A stretch of DNA of 64,000 nt from Ampelocalamus luodianensis (lineage: Eukaryota; Streptophyta; Magnoliopsida; Poales; Poaceae). Numbering within the stretch: position 1 is the first letter of the stretch; each line of letters begins with the position of its first letter. Under the pieces are notes generated by a model. That model was not told the origin of the DNA, did no database searches, and saw only the letters and a program-made list of their open reading frames with translations. Of this stretch, positions 1 through 11,486 are shown in pieces. Location: positions 27,596,342 through 27,660,341 of the forward strand of contig CM070619.1 in assembly GCA_036346255.1 (NCBI GenBank). The letters are read 5' to 3'. Both the position numbers and the translations under genes were made by a program.

Positions 1-826
1 GACCTGGTGGCGGAGACCGGCGCCGGAGATGAGGAAGACAACTCGGACAAGAGCTTCTGGACAGGGAGAAGCACAAAAGATGGTTAGGATAACTTTGCGA
101 TGGCCTGGAGGTGGTCCAAGAGCAAGGGATTGAACTGAGAAGGCCTTACCGGAGATGGGGACGAAGGAGCCCTTCACGGCTGCGAAGATCCCAAAACTTG
201 AAATTAAGCCGTTCTTGAGAAACAACCAAGGATCAAGTTAGGAGATTAGCTCCAGACGACCAAGTGGTCTAAGCGACACAAAAAGGAGAGTTGAAGAACC
301 ACTAGAGCACCCAGGTCGCCAATGGAGCTCCACGGCCGAAAATGGTGGAAGAGGTGGTTTCGGTGTTTTGAGCTCCACAAGCAATGGGGAGCTAAGAGGT
401 GCTGTAAAAGAGCTCCAGGAGGGATTCGGGAAGCTTATAAAGCTGGAGAACTAGGGCTCTGGCAAAATGAAAGGTCCAGGGGTGAGCTCGACGGTGAGCG
501 CAGCTCACGGCACTGTGTGGACCAAAAGAAATGATGGGGGGCAGGAGTAGGGCACGACCACGGCCGAAAGCGAGCCGGCGCGCATTAATGACCCCGACCA
601 GAGCGACGTTGACGAGGGCGCACGACGTGACCAGCCATACTGCTCGCTGTACAGTGCACGGCGGGAGGAGGAAGAAGGACAGGGAAGGTAGGGTGGTCGT
701 GGGTGGCTAGATTTTAATCGGACGGTTGAGATTGCCCAAGATCTCCTGAGGTTCAAAGCACAAGGGGAGGTCGTGAGCGTTGGATTTTAATCCAGCGACT
801 CAGAAACGAAGCGCAGCAAGGGGGTG
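1..826 (-). mobile_element. Element A, 3' LTR fragment (left part), Ty3/gypsy
   Basis: Minus-strand LTR sequence that runs off the left edge and is interrupted at 826 by solo LTR S1; it resumes at 5893. The link is the 5-bp duplication gggtg at 822-826 and 5888-5892. The segment holds palindromic U3-type motifs (around 712-730 and 779-797, type gttggatttt/aatcc) like those in the other gypsy LTRs here. Short ORFs in it have no recognisable domain and I do not call them genes. The rest of this LTR, including its 3' end, lies outside the window. Confidence 0.8.
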
Positions 827-1417
827 TGTAACATCCCATTTTTGGACTTGTGTTTCAAATGTAAGAAAATGAGAAGAAATTAAAACTTTTTCTTACATCA
901 TGTATTTCCTGTATGCTTTGAACAATTGTTGTAAGAAGTTATGGAAATGCAAAGTCACAAGTCTTTTTGACCCAAACCTTGTCTTCCAAAAATATTCATC
1001 TTAAATCTTGTGATCATCATTGGGAAATATTTTTCCTAAGTTCCTGTGATGGTATGTGGCCTCTCTGAAAAATTTCACAATTTTTAGAAATTGTTTGAAT
1101 ATTTTAGGGGGCAGTCAAACCTTAAATCAGAGCCTTGCAGAATTTTTGGAGAAAGATTCACAGCATAAAAACCTCTGAAGATTTTACACAAGGTTGATAT
1201 CTAAGTTAGCAAGCTCCAGTAAAATTTTCATAATTTTTGGAGTTGTTTTGCTATCTCATTTAAATCCTCAAAAGTCTCTGTTCTAATTTAAAAGTCAAAA
1301 CCTAAATCCAATGTGCGTTGGGTTCGAGTCAGACTCGGGCTCGAGCCAATCAACTCGGTCCAATCAACTAGCTGCACCGAGCCTCTTTAAAAAGCGCGCG
1401 TTGAATCTCCACCGTCG

Positions 1418-1720
1418 GATCTTAATCGCGCGGCCCGTGTTCGTGTGAACATTCGGACCTTCCGGTTGCTTGTTCGAATTTCAACCGTTGGATCCCCATC
1501 CAACCGCCCAGATTCACCGAAACATTCGGACCTTCCGGTTGTTTTGTTTGAATCTAAGCCGTGTGTTCCTAATCTTAGGGCTCGTGTTCTCCTCTGCTGT
1601 TTAAACCTCCAATTGTCTCGTTCAATCTGAGTCGTTGGATTAAAATCCGACGCTCACTTTTCCCTCCGTTGGGTTTTAAACTCAGAGGCGTGGCGCGATA
1701 TCAGCCGCCCGATTAAAATC
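1418..1720. repeat. U3 motif array of S1 (palindromic TTGGAT..ATCC and CATTCGGAC..CCGG modules)
   Basis: Two module types recur. One is an imperfect palindrome of the form CCGTTGGAT-nn-ATCCAACG (near 1420, 1484, 1630). The other is cattcggaccttccggttg, at 1450 and again at 1523, with a variant at 3152. The same modules occur in the D LTR (39363-39690) and SL3 (50650-50800). They lie upstream of the TATA-like box, so they may be promoter elements. Confidence 0.5.
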
Positions 1721-1976
1721 GTAGGGTTCAAGATCGCCCAAGCTTTTTCCTCTGATCATCTTCAACCTCCGGCCGTGCGTGCACAGTGTAGGGCATGGGG
1801 GTGTCATTTCGTGCTCCCTACGGCCGCCCTAGTCGACATTAAGGGTCGTGGGAGACACGTTCGGCCGTGCCATACCCTAGTGCACCACCTACTCCCTTTT
1901 TGCTTTCGGCCATGCCTTGTGCTTTGTGCAATGCCACCCGAAAGGCTCTTGGTCCAAACCCTAATGCTTCCAAGGC

Positions 1977-1984
1977 CTTATAAG
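1977..1984 (+). promoter_or_regulatory. Candidate TATA box of S1
   Basis: The motif ttataag follows the U3-type motif arrays at 1418-1720 and precedes the putative first donor at 2271. Initiation would be expected about 30 bp downstream. The call rests on position and motif only. Confidence 0.4.
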
Positions 1985-2723
1985 CACTCTCAATACCTCC
2001 TGGTATTCCTTTAGACCACCATCAAGCTCCATTTACAGTTTTGGAGCTTAACTCCTCAAAACCCCCAAAATCGCCATTGTTGACCCGAAGAGCTCCATTG
2101 GTGTTCTTGGTGTTCCAGTGGTTCTCCTTCACATTTCTTTACCCTATTCTTATCTCCTTACTATCTTGAACATTTCCCCTCACTTAATGTTGGATTTGAT
2201 TCTCAGGAATTGTCCAATTTGGGGTTTGTTCAAATTCAGCCGAAATTGGTCATCTTCTTCCTCAGCTCAGGTGAGTGCTCCATTTTCAAATTACTTGCTC
2301 ATGTAGCTTCTGTGGACCTTAATGGAGCTATTTTGATGCTTTGGTATCACTCACTTGGCTCAGGGTACCATTTTCAAGCTTTCTTCTCCAAGTCCGGCGA
2401 GCCTCCATCGTGGACAAGCTTCTCCGGCCGTCTTTGAAGCTTCTCTTCATTAAGGTAGCTTCTTATTAGTCCCTAGGGCTCGCACACTTCTTTTGATCGC
2501 AATGAGCTTTTTGCTACTTTCGTGCTTAGCAGTAAAAGCTCCATTTTCGTTTTTCCGGCTAGCCGGCGTTCTGGTCCCTCACCTCCCGCGAGGTGGCCAC
2601 CATTAGGTTCGTAGTGCTATTGCGGTTTCATTTTAGTTCTTGTTCGCGCGCATGCTGTGGTCGCCGCGACAAGCCGTGAAGCCGCCGGGTTTTGTCGGGT
2701 AATCCTCTTTTGGTCGTCATTAG

Positions 2724-3072
2724 GACACATTTAATGATCTGATCATTGTTAATCATTGGGTTAATTAATGCGTCTTAATCTGGATCTTTGTGTCGCTGTC
2801 ATGTGGGCCCGTAGGCCTTAAGCCGCAGTCCAGGGTACATTAAGACGCAATCCGGGGTCATTAATTGCTAATAATTGGTTAGCAATTAATGTGTCTCATT
2901 TCGCAAATGTCTCACTGCCAGGTGGGCCCCTATCCCTTAAATCCACCTCTGTGCGAGGATCTTTAGGACACATTAATTACTAATCATTATCAATCATTGG
3001 TGTTTTAGTAGTTAATCGCCGCCTTAATGTAACCTCGATCTCACCGACATGTGGGTCCTCTTAAGATCCTCT
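2724..3072. repeat. Degenerate three-unit tandem repeat inside S1
   Basis: Three units of roughly 110 bp each combine a taatcatt/taattaatg-rich part with a part reading approximately ctgycatgtgggyccc...cttaag (near 2797, 2911 and 3038). Divergence between units is high, so the duplication is old. It falls inside the putative first intron of the LTR. Confidence 0.5.
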
Positions 3073-4186
3073 TGGCGACTTAAGTCCCGTGCATAGCACT
3101 TTGTTGATCGTGGACCGTCGATCCCGTGATCAACGGCCCAGATCTAGAGTGCATTCGGACCCTCCGGTTGCCTCTATCATTCTTGACCGTTGATCTTGTG
3201 ATCAATGGCTGAGATCCCGTGTGCAATCGGACCATCCAAATGAAGGTGTGCTTTGGGCCGTCCATCTGCAGATCTGCGGCTGTGATTGGCCCAGGCAACC
3301 GCACCGTCCGAATGCATTTCCCCGCGTGAGCCGTTGGATCTTGATCCAGCGGTGAGATCGTTTCGAGAGTCGCGCGCGTGCGCCGTTCCCGTCGCGCGTG
3401 AGCCGTAGGATTTTAGATCAAGGGTTGTCAAGCGTCCACGTCGCATATTCTCTGTTAAGTTCGAATCTTTTTCGGTAAGCTTTTATTTATCAACTAAAAA
3501 TTGCATTTAAACTTTAAAAACTCATAACTAATTCATATTAACTACTTTTTAGGTAATTCCAACTGTAATAAATTCTGTTGTCAGTAAATTTTAATATAAA
3601 AATGCAACCAGGTATATTTCAGTAGCAGAAATTATTGAAACTAAAATAACTTGATTTCTGCCAATATTGAATATTCCAGAAATAGGTTTAAAACTTGAAA
3701 AATGCATATATTTTTCTGTAGGTTTCCAATTTGTGCAAAATCAATTTTGTTAAATTCATCTGTTAGCATACTCTCATATGGAATAAGTTTTGGGCATGTT
3801 TAAAATTCTTTAAAATGACTTGCATTAGATTTACAGCTTAGAAAAATCATAAGTTAATGTGTATAACTCCAAATTTAGTAAACTCAACTTTGCTATTATT
3901 AGGATGCCATGATCTACCTGCTATAAAAATCTCAGACCCTAGATCATTCTAGAAAATTTTGCCATGAACAGTACTAGTAATTAATTAGGTTGATTTTAAG
4001 GCTGAGAAAGAGTATTTTGTCTATATCTTTTGCATGTTAAGTCCAAATTGCATGATTCTTGTTCCTATCATTGTCTAAAATTATTCCCTAGCTGTTGTGT
4101 AAATTTCATTAGATTTGGATGTCTTTTGCTATTGGAGTTTATTTGGTGCTCTTCGTTCTTATTTGCTTATCGCCTTTTCGCGTTAG

Positions 4187-4249
4187 GTTCCGAAGACAAT
4201 ATTAATATTGATTCTGAGCCACAGCCATCAGATCCTGCACTCCAGCCAG
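4187..4249 (+). other. Putative 63-nt mini-exon in S1
   Basis: The pyrimidine-rich acceptor cttttcgcgttag ends at 4186, and the GC-type donor CCAG|GCAAGC starts at 4250. The 63 nt between them are an exact multiple of three and open in a frame rich in D, E, S, P and Q. A second acceptor, tttttgtgtgcag, ends at 5485. The same arrangement is found in SL2, SL3, C, D, F, B and E. No transcript evidence is available here. Confidence 0.5.
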
Positions 4250-5892
4250 GCAAGCAGATGTAGCATCATTTGATCATATTGTTCCTACTATTTTCAAATT
4301 CTAATATGTTGTTTGCAAATTCTATGTATGCATTGCTATGTTGTTTTGACTATTGTCGATAGTTGGCCCAGTAGCTGCATTATCAAGTAGGAAATGTTTA
4401 TTTCTCTACTAATGAGCCTAGGATTACTTGTTGTGATTTTGGGTTCGCTAGATGAACCCTTGTCACTTAGCAGTTACGTGTCATTATGCTTAGCCATGCT
4501 TAGCTATCGGTAGAAATGGGCGGTTATCGACTTGTCGATAACCTTGATCACACAAACTGTTATAATATGTATATTTCAGCCTTGTGCTATGTCTAAATTG
4601 CAAAACTAAAACTGAAAATGAAAACAATTTAGACTTGGGCACAATGGTAAGATGGGGTGATCCTTTGGGTGTGACTGGAATGGTGCCCGGGTCAATTAAG
4701 GACCGAACTACTTGTGAGTACCTGTTATCCGAGCATTTCTGTGCGTGCTAACCACACTAGGGGGGTATGGGACCTCTCTTAGCTGAGTACTTTGGGGTGT
4801 GTTAATTAATGAGTCGCGTGGTGGGTTGCATATTTAATTATATGCAACATGGACATGTTTGTGGGGAGAGGAGCACCCGCCGAGTCCGGTGTGTCCTGCT
4901 CCACGTATGGGTCCTTGTGATCCATATTTCGTCGACGGATCACTAAGGGTTAACCCCCATACGTGCGTCTCTTGATTAGCATATTCCATTGGAAAGGGTT
5001 CGTAGGACTTAGCCGTGCCGGCATACCAAAGGAAGTGTGCTTAATAGCTTGGCAAAAAGGCGGTCTGAAGTGTGGGTACATTGGTACACCCCTGCAGGGA
5101 TTACAAACTATTCGAATAGCCTCGTCCTAGGTTATGGACACGCTTGGATAAGCTTTTCAAGAGTTAGACTAAAACCTTTTTAATTAAAACTTGATGGGTG
5201 GTATGAATCAGGGATTCATGCTATGTGTGGTGACTATTGGGTTAGTCACTTCCAGGTGGTTACTTTTAATTATTGTTACTCGTTGTTATTTCAATGCTTA
5301 AAAACTGATTTGTCAAATTGCCTTCAATCTATTACATTATTGTAAATGAAACTTGCTTTGTACGTTCAAAGAACCATATAACCAAATTCCTTTGATACAG
5401 CTTTCATGTAGCTATGTATAGGCTTGTTACTCATAAGTCTTGCGAGTATATTTTTGTACTCACCTGCATTGCTTTTTGTGTGCAGAGGAAGAAGGTGAGC
5501 CCGAAGGGCCTCACTTTTGTGAGTTGTGCTGTGGCAGTGTGTGGGGCGATTAGCTTGGCGGCCCGGTCGGTTGCCCTGTGGTGTTATGTGGCTAACCGGT
5601 CGTCTTTTGGTTTAAGCCATCTTATGGCAACTTTTGCTTCCGCTGTTACTTATTTGATACTCATGTCATTTGGCCGGTCGACTGTCCTGTATTAACTTAT
5701 ATTATGTATATCTTTTGATAGACTTGTTATACCCTGTTGTATGGAATTGATGCACGCTTTGGTATGATGTATGTGTGCTGCATTTTTCTGGGAAGCACAT
5801 ATTCATCGAGACACGGGTTATTCTATTTGTGATACTACAACCAGTGAAAGGTTGAGTATTACAAGTTTAATAAACCAGGGTCTCACAGGGTG

Positions 5893-6440
5893 GGGCTCAA
5901 CCCAGTCAATTAGGTTGGGCTTGGGTCTGACTCGAGCCCAACACACTTTGACTTAGGGTTTTAAATTAACAACTGGACTTTGGGGATTTATTTGAGGTAC
6001 CGAAACAACTCCAAAAACTTTGAAATTTTTACAGAAGCTTGCTAACTTAGATATTGACCTTGTATAAAATTTTCAGAGGTTTTTATGCTTTGCATTTTTC
6101 TCCAAAATTTTGACAAAGTTCTGAAATAGGGTTTGACTAAAAGTCAAACAGGTTTGACTGTCCTCCAAAAACATTCAAGCAATTTCTAAAAATTGTGAAA
6201 TTTTTCAGAGGGGTCACACACCAACTCTAGAACTTAGAAAAAATATTTCCAAGGAATGATCACACAGTTTGACAAGAAAGTTTTTGAGGGGCAAGGTTTT
6301 GGTCAAAAAGACTTTGTATTCCCATAATTCCGTTACAAGAATTTTTCAGATTACATAGGAAATACAAGATGTAAGAAAAGTTTTTAATTTCTACACATTT
6401 TCTAACATTTGAAACACAAGCCTAAACTTGGGATGTTACA
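5893..6440 (-). mobile_element. Element A, 3' LTR fragment (right part, LTR start)
   Basis: Read on the minus strand the LTR starts TGTAACATCCCAAG at 6440, directly after the polypurine tract of A. It is homologous to the first 500 bp of S1 in opposite orientation, and continues across S1 into 826-1. The S1 and A LTR starts therefore form an inverted pair 5 kb apart. Confidence 0.88.
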
Positions 6441-6457
6441 AATCTCCCCCCCTTACA
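6441..6457 (-). other. Polypurine tract of element A
   Basis: On the minus strand the sequence gtaagggggggagatt sits immediately before the LTR start TGTAACATCCC. This is the position where plus-strand DNA synthesis is primed in LTR retrotransposons. Confidence 0.85.
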
Positions 6458-6480
6458 AGAATCTCGTCCCGAGATTCCGT

Positions 6481-7653
6481 TTACTCGGAGAAGAAAGACA
6501 GGTAGTCCGCACGAAGACGATCTTCCCGCTCCCAAGTTGCCTCATCCTCGGAATGATTCGACCACTGAACCCTAAGGAACTTGATGACACGGTTCCTTGT
6601 TCTTCGTTCAGATTCTTCAAGAATACGAACAGGATGCTCGCGGTAGGTAAAATTTTCTTGCACATCGAGATTTTCCAACGGAGTTTCCTCGGTCAGAACA
6701 CACAGGCACATCTTCAAATGGGACACATGGAACACATTGTGCACCCCCTCGATTGTAGCTGGCAACTCCAACTTGTATGCAACAGCTCCCACTCTCTCGA
6801 TGGTGCGATAAGGCCCAACATATCGAGGAGCCAACTTGCCCTTGATGCCAAAACACTGATGGCCCTTCAAAGGCGAGACTTTGAGATACACAAAGTCATT
6901 GGGCTCAAAGCTCAACTCTCGGCGACGACAATCCGCATAGCTCTTTTGCTTGGACTGGGCCGTGCGTAAATGCTCGTGAATCAGCTGAACTTGATTCTCG
7001 GCCTCATTAATCGAATCTGGGCCGAAGAACTGCCTCTCACCAGTTTCTGACCAATTCAATGGGGTTCTGCACCTCCTCCCATACAAGGTCTCAAAAGGTG
7101 TCATACCAAGACTGGCTTGGAAACTGTTGTTGTAGGAGAATTCAGCAAATGGCAGGCACTTCTCCCACTTCTTCCCACAGGAAAGAACACAAGCACGGAG
7201 CATATCTTCCAAAACTTGGTTGACTCGCTCTGTCTGACCATCAGTTTGAGGATGAAAGACTGTGCTGAAAGTAAGACGAGTCCCCATAGTCTCCTGCAGA
7301 CTATGCCAAAACCGGGAGGTAAAGAGCGCACCACGATGAGAAACAATCGTCTTTGGCACACCATGAAGACTTACGATCCTCAAAACATAGAGCTCGGCCA
7401 AGGGTCCCACACGAAGCTGAGCCTTGACAGGAAGGAAATGTGCCACTTTAGACAGCCTATCAATGACAATCCAAATGGCATCGTTCCCTTTGGACGAGCG
7501 AGGCAGGCTGGTGATAAAATCCATGTCAACAGAATCCCACTTCCACTCAGGCACTACCAAAGGCTGAAGAAGGCCTGCTGGACGCTGATGCTCGGCCTTA
7601 ACACGACAGAACACATCGCACTTGGCAACGAACTTGGCAATCTCGCGCTTCAT
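6481..7653 (-). pseudogene. Element A integrase core, GPY/F region and chromodomain-like tail (broken)
   Basis: A 390-codon open stretch covers the end of the zinc-binding domain, the catalytic core, a GPY/F-type region (KLAPRYVGPYR) and a chromodomain-like C-terminus (FLRVQWSNHSEDEATWERED). This order is typical of Ty3/gypsy chromoviruses. Integrase inserts the cDNA copy and the tail may steer it to chromatin. The first acidic residue is present (DMDFITSLP). The second is lost (IVSHRG, H where the family has D). The glutamate is in an intact context after FHPQTDGQTERVNQ. The zinc-finger cysteine pair reads CDVFC instead of the usual spacing. The unit therefore cannot be catalytically normal. 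It is continuous in reading sense with the fragments at 7672-9832. Confidence 0.9.
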
Positions 7654-7671
7654 TTGGGTCCACCAGAATCT

Positions 7672-7962
7672 CTAACGAAGGTCCTGGTACATTTTTGTGG
7701 CCCCGGGATGAATAGACAAGGGGGAATCATGGGCTTCGCGGAGAATCAAATCTTGCAATTCCATGACCTTTGGAACCACAAGGCGCTGCCCAAACCACAC
7801 AACACCATGCTCATCTTCTGAGAAGCACTTGGCTGTCCCATCCTTGATATTTTGCTTGATTTGACTCACACCAACATCTGATTGCTGCGCAACCTTAATT
7901 TGGTCCACCAAGGTTGGTTGCACAACCAAGAAAGCAAGAGAACCATGCTCAATCAAACCCAA
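7672..7962 (-). pseudogene. Element A RNase H/integrase linker and HH part of integrase zinc finger
   Basis: An open stretch between two stop codons ends in HDSPLSIHPGATKMYQDLR, which supplies the two histidines of the integrase HHCC finger. The following stop separates it from the cysteine half at 7653. In related elements this is one continuous polyprotein, so the stops mark decay. Confidence 0.85.
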
Positions 7963-8021
7963 ATTGAGCCACTGAAATTCTTCAAGAAGGGCGGGCTGCT
8001 ACTTTTGGAGCATCAAGGCAT

Positions 8022-8333
8022 TTACACCTTCCAACTAAGTGCATCTGCAACAACATTGGCCTTGCCCGGATGGTACTGGATACCCATATCATAATCCTTG
8101 ATCAATTCCAACCATCTCCTTTGCCTGAGGTTCAGATCTGGCTGGGTGAACAAATACTTCAAGCTCTTGTTATCCGAATATACTTCACAACGGTTACCAA
8201 TCAGGTAATGCCGCCAAATCTTGAGTGCATGAACCACTGCAGCCAACTCCAAGTCATGGGTAGGATAGTTGAGTTTATGAGGCCTCAACTGCCTTGATGC
8301 ATAGGCCATGACCTTGCCTTCCTGCATAAGCAC
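8022..8333 (-). pseudogene. Element A RNase H domain (C-terminal part)
   Basis: It contains the recognisable gypsy RNase H blocks MAYASRQLRPH, LELAAVVHALKIWRHYL and the closing block HPGKANVVADALS. The catalytic-region motif reads YSDNKSL, where relatives have H after D. It is separated from the RT segment at 8346 by a stop. RNase H removes the RNA strand after cDNA synthesis. Confidence 0.88.
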
Positions 8334-8345
8334 ACAACCGAGTCT

Positions 8346-9383
8346 CTAACGAGAGGCATTGCAAAAGATATCAAAGCTCTTGTGGACATCGGGAAGAACA
8401 AGCACTGGGGCTGAAGTCAACCGCTTTTTGAGTTCCTGAAAACTCTCATCACAAGTAGAGGACCACACAAACTTCTTGTCCTTCTTGAGCAGCTCAGTCA
8501 TCGACTTCGCGATCTTAGAGAAGTTCTCGATAAAGCGACGGTAATAGCCCGCTAAACCAAGAAAAATCCGCACATCGGTGACTGACTTGGGCTGACCCCA
8601 AGATAGCACATCATTGACCTTGCTAGGGTCCACAGCTATGCCTCCTACTGAAAGAACATGGCCCAGGAATGCCACTTCCTTCAACCAGAACTCGCACTTG
8701 TTGAACTTCGCATATAGCTGGTGCGCACGCAGCTTTCCCAATACAAGCTTCAGATACTCAGCATGCTCTTCTTCACTCTTGGAGTAGATAAGAATATAAT
8801 CAATTAATACCACAACAAACTTATCCAAATACTCCATGAATACTGAGTTCACAAGATTCATGAATAAAGTAGGAGCATTGGTTAGGCCAAAAGACATGAC
8901 GGTGTACTCGTAAAGACCATAACGAGTAGTGAAAGCCGTCTTCAGAATATCTTTAGCCCTGATCCGGACTTGATGATACCCCAACCTCAAGTCAATCTTG
9001 GAGAATACACGGGCTTCGGTCAACTGGTCAAAGAGATCATCAATGTGGGGCAAAGGATACTTGTTTTTCACCGTCACTTCATTAAACAGACGGTAATCAA
9101 CACACATGTGCAGGGTCTTGTCCTTCTTCTTCACAAAAATCACTGGACAGCCCCAAGGAGATGAGCTAGGATGGATAAAACCTTTCGCTTGAAGCTCACC
9201 TAGTTGCTTCTTCAACTCCTCTAACTCATTGGGAGGCATCCGATACGGCGCCTTTGAAATTGGAGCGGTACCAGACAGCAACTCGATGACGAACTCTAGG
9301 TCCCGAACTGGAGGCTTCCCAGGCAAATCTTCGGGGAAAACATCCACGAAGTCACATACTATGGGAACATCCCGAATCTCCAA
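8346..9383 (-). pseudogene. Element A reverse transcriptase (inactive) plus start of RNase H
   Basis: This is 345 codons of a Ty3/gypsy RT. FPEDLPGKPP and the PYRMPPNELEELKKQL block come first, then MCVDYRLFNE, KIDLRLGYHQ, MSFGLTNAP and the palm motif. The palm motif reads VVLIDYILIYS, so the second catalytic aspartate of the DD pair is tyrosine. RNase H begins near the end with FDIFCNASR, where its first aspartate is asparagine. Two active-site substitutions plus a terminating stop make this a dead copy. Clade: probably the Tekay/Del group of chromoviruses, by overall sequence and long LTRs. Confidence 0.93.
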
Positions 9384-9443
9384 GGCTGGCTTTACTTCAA
9401 GGGCACAAAGATGTGGCCTTTGCAGCTGCGGTGAAAACCCAAC

Positions 9444-9832
9444 CTATTCGCCTGAGGGGCTGGTGAGGTAGACCATCTTCCTGGCACAATCGATCTGCCC
9501 CAAGTGTTGGGACAACCAATCCATTCCAAGAATTACATCCAGACTTGCGGAGTTGAGCAGGACGAGATTTGCCAAGAATCCCACTCCTTCGACTTCAATA
9601 GGAACATCCCGGCATTCCTGATCAGCTCTCATCTCCGAACCCGGAGAGTGAATAAGCAAAGGAACCCCCAAAGGAACAAAGTGAAGGTCACTAGCTGCAG
9701 CAAATGATCTTGAAATAAAAGAATGCGAAGCTCCTGAATCAAATAATACTATAGCAGGGCGAGAATTGACAAGAAGCGTACCCAACACAACGTCGGGTGC
9801 CTCCTGTGCCTCCTCAGCCGAGATGTGGTTGA
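9444..9832 (-). pseudogene. Element A aspartic protease domain
   Basis: The retropepsin-type signature LFDSGASHSFIS is followed by the C-terminal flap-side block LDVILGMDWLSQH. The active-site D-S-G is intact. The frame stops after the motif block SPSGE, before the RT. Its upstream connection to gag is broken by the copia solo LTR that begins at 9833, and the same coding line resumes at 11487. The protease would cleave the Gag-Pol polyprotein. Confidence 0.9.
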
Positions 9833-10714
9833 TGTTGGAAATATGCCCTAGAGGCAATCATAGAGATGATTATATTTCATTATGTTCATAACATTTGATA
9901 ATATGTTATCTTGTTCCTTGAATGAATCACCAGTTATATAAATCAATGAGTATGTGACTTATTGGTGAAACTCTTTATCTTATATGATGTCGTTCTAAAA
10001 GTATCCCTGGTCGAATGTCACTGGTCGGAACACTAGTGACTCTACGACCAGTACATGTATTTATTAATGACCATGTTTCACCGGTCATGGATATAGAGAT
10101 ATCGAATCAATAATGTGGACACATGTTAGAGAACATAGTGTTGGATAAGACCCACCTTGAGACACTATTGAGATTGTTATGATTCTATGTGTCGATAGTT
10201 GGTCTCAAGCAATGATAATGTATAATCCTTAGACCTGAGATCAGCATGATTTCCTACATGTGTAATAGCACTCTTAGGGGTTGCCAAACGCTACTTCGTA
10301 ACTGGGTAGTTATAAAGGTAGCTTTCGGGTATGCTATGAAACATACGGAGGAATGTGACTGGTCGGATATGGGATTTGCCCCTCCTAACATAATGGGAGA
10401 GATGTCTCTGGGCCCCTCATTGTGGTCGAATAAAGAAAGTGCATGACCATGCCACTAGTGGTCGAAGTGTCGACCACATGAAGTTATTCGACACTTGATC
10501 GAGAAAGTATTGAACAGTCTATGGATGACATATTATCTCACCTGGAGTTCAACCAGATGTCGTGAGTCAAAGGGAGAATACACAAGCAGGTCGTTCAGTT
10601 CTTGAAGTCGACGGGCCAAGTCGAGACCGGCCAAGTCGAGATCGCCGAGGTCGAAGACTGGTTGAAGTCGTATGGAGATGCGACCTAGTCAAAGACTACT
10701 CGAACATAATCACC

Positions 10715-10856
10715 AACTGGTTGTAAGGAGTTGCAAACTGGTCGTAGTTAGATACTAACTGGTCGTAAGGAGTTACGAACTAGTTGTAACTAATTATGGA
10801 CTGGTCGTGACTAAGTACGAGCTAGTCGTAAGTGATAAGGACCTGGTTGTAGATCA
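10715..10856. repeat. Minisatellite of actggtcgta-type units in the copia LTR
   Basis: Six to seven degenerate units of about 19-22 bp, with cores such as aactggtcgtaaggagtta, ctagttgtaact, ggtcgtgactaagta and agtcgtaagtg. They lie upstream of the TATA box in the presumed U3, where repeated units often act as enhancers. Related ggtcg words are scattered from 10010 onward. Confidence 0.55.
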
Positions 10857-11088
10857 TATTGCATTAAGGTTCGTCCTTTATATTCTGTGTGTGTTCGGAA
10901 ATCGTTATGTGCTGCTAGGTACCGCTGACGACTCGTGATCGGGAAAGAGTTTCTGAGTCACAACTGATTATACACGAACCTATAGAGTCACACACTTAAA
11001 GGGCTAGGATTTGATTTGGATGGAGATCCGAATTCTTATAGGCCACGAGTTCCTAATAGGCCACAGGTTGAGGGCCCAATATGGATGC

Positions 11089-11098
11089 CTATATATAG
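11089..11098 (+). promoter_or_regulatory. TATA box of the copia LTR
   Basis: A clear ctatatatag sits about 390 bp before the LTR end, downstream of the minisatellite. It is the natural core promoter of this LTR, and transcripts would run outward into element A sequence. Confidence 0.6.
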
Positions 11099-11486
11099 AG
11101 GGGCGGTGGCATGGGGTATGATTGATCAATCTCTCTGGAAGAAATCCCGGAACCCTAATAGCCACGCTTTCCTCAACCACGCCGCCGACACTAGCACTCC
11201 TGCGTGTGGTGTCCCTGCCCCGTACGTGTGGATACCTTGGAGGTGTTGTTGCGAAGCATCAGCACTAGGACGATCCGCGACTCGCGACGTTAATCGGAGT
11301 AGGAGGAGAAGGCGCGTGGCAAGTACGACTACGACTACTTCAAATCGCTACATCGGCTCTATTTCTGCTACGAGTCGACGCGTCTAGTGGTAATCTCGTG
11401 ATCTATTACTTGCGGTGGTTCCTTGGTTGCGCGGTATAAATTTTTTTGTTTGTGCTATCGTAGCCTTCCCGCGATCCATCAGTTGA

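Larger units (their letters stand above)
827..5887 (+). mobile_element. S1: solo LTR of a Ty3/gypsy element (5.06 kb)
   Basis: The sequence starts TGTAACATCCC and ends GGGTCTCACA, with no primer site or coding region next to either end. It is flanked by a perfect TSD gggtg (822-826, 5888-5892), so it is a solo LTR left by LTR-LTR recombination. It is the longest LTR here; part of the excess is a degenerate three-fold repeat at 2724-3072. A TATA-like box lies near 1977-1984. A strong donor CTCAG|GTGAGT lies at 2271, a putative mini-exon at 4187-4249 and an acceptor at 5485. The hairpins and the palindrome at 5108-5119 are shared with the other LTRs. No protein-coding gene is seen in these 5 kb. 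Confidence 0.93.
9833..11481 (+). mobile_element. Solo LTR of a Ty1/copia element (1.65 kb)
   Basis: It starts TGTTGGAAATATGCCC, a start I know from grass copia LTRs, and ends CCATCA. It is flanked by a perfect TSD gttga (9828-9832, 11482-11486) inside element A between gag and protease. There is no primer site or coding domain, so it is a solo LTR. A TATA box lies at 11089-11098 and a GTCGTA-rich minisatellite at about 10715-10856. Confidence 0.9.

Noticed and set aside
322..534. Short ORF in the left end segment
   Set aside because: It lies in LTR sequence, lacks domains and is no longer than chance ORFs in GC-rich LTR leaders.
6409..7821. Plus-strand ORFs opposite the A integrase
   Set aside because: Antisense shadows of the minus-strand pol; no motifs of their own.
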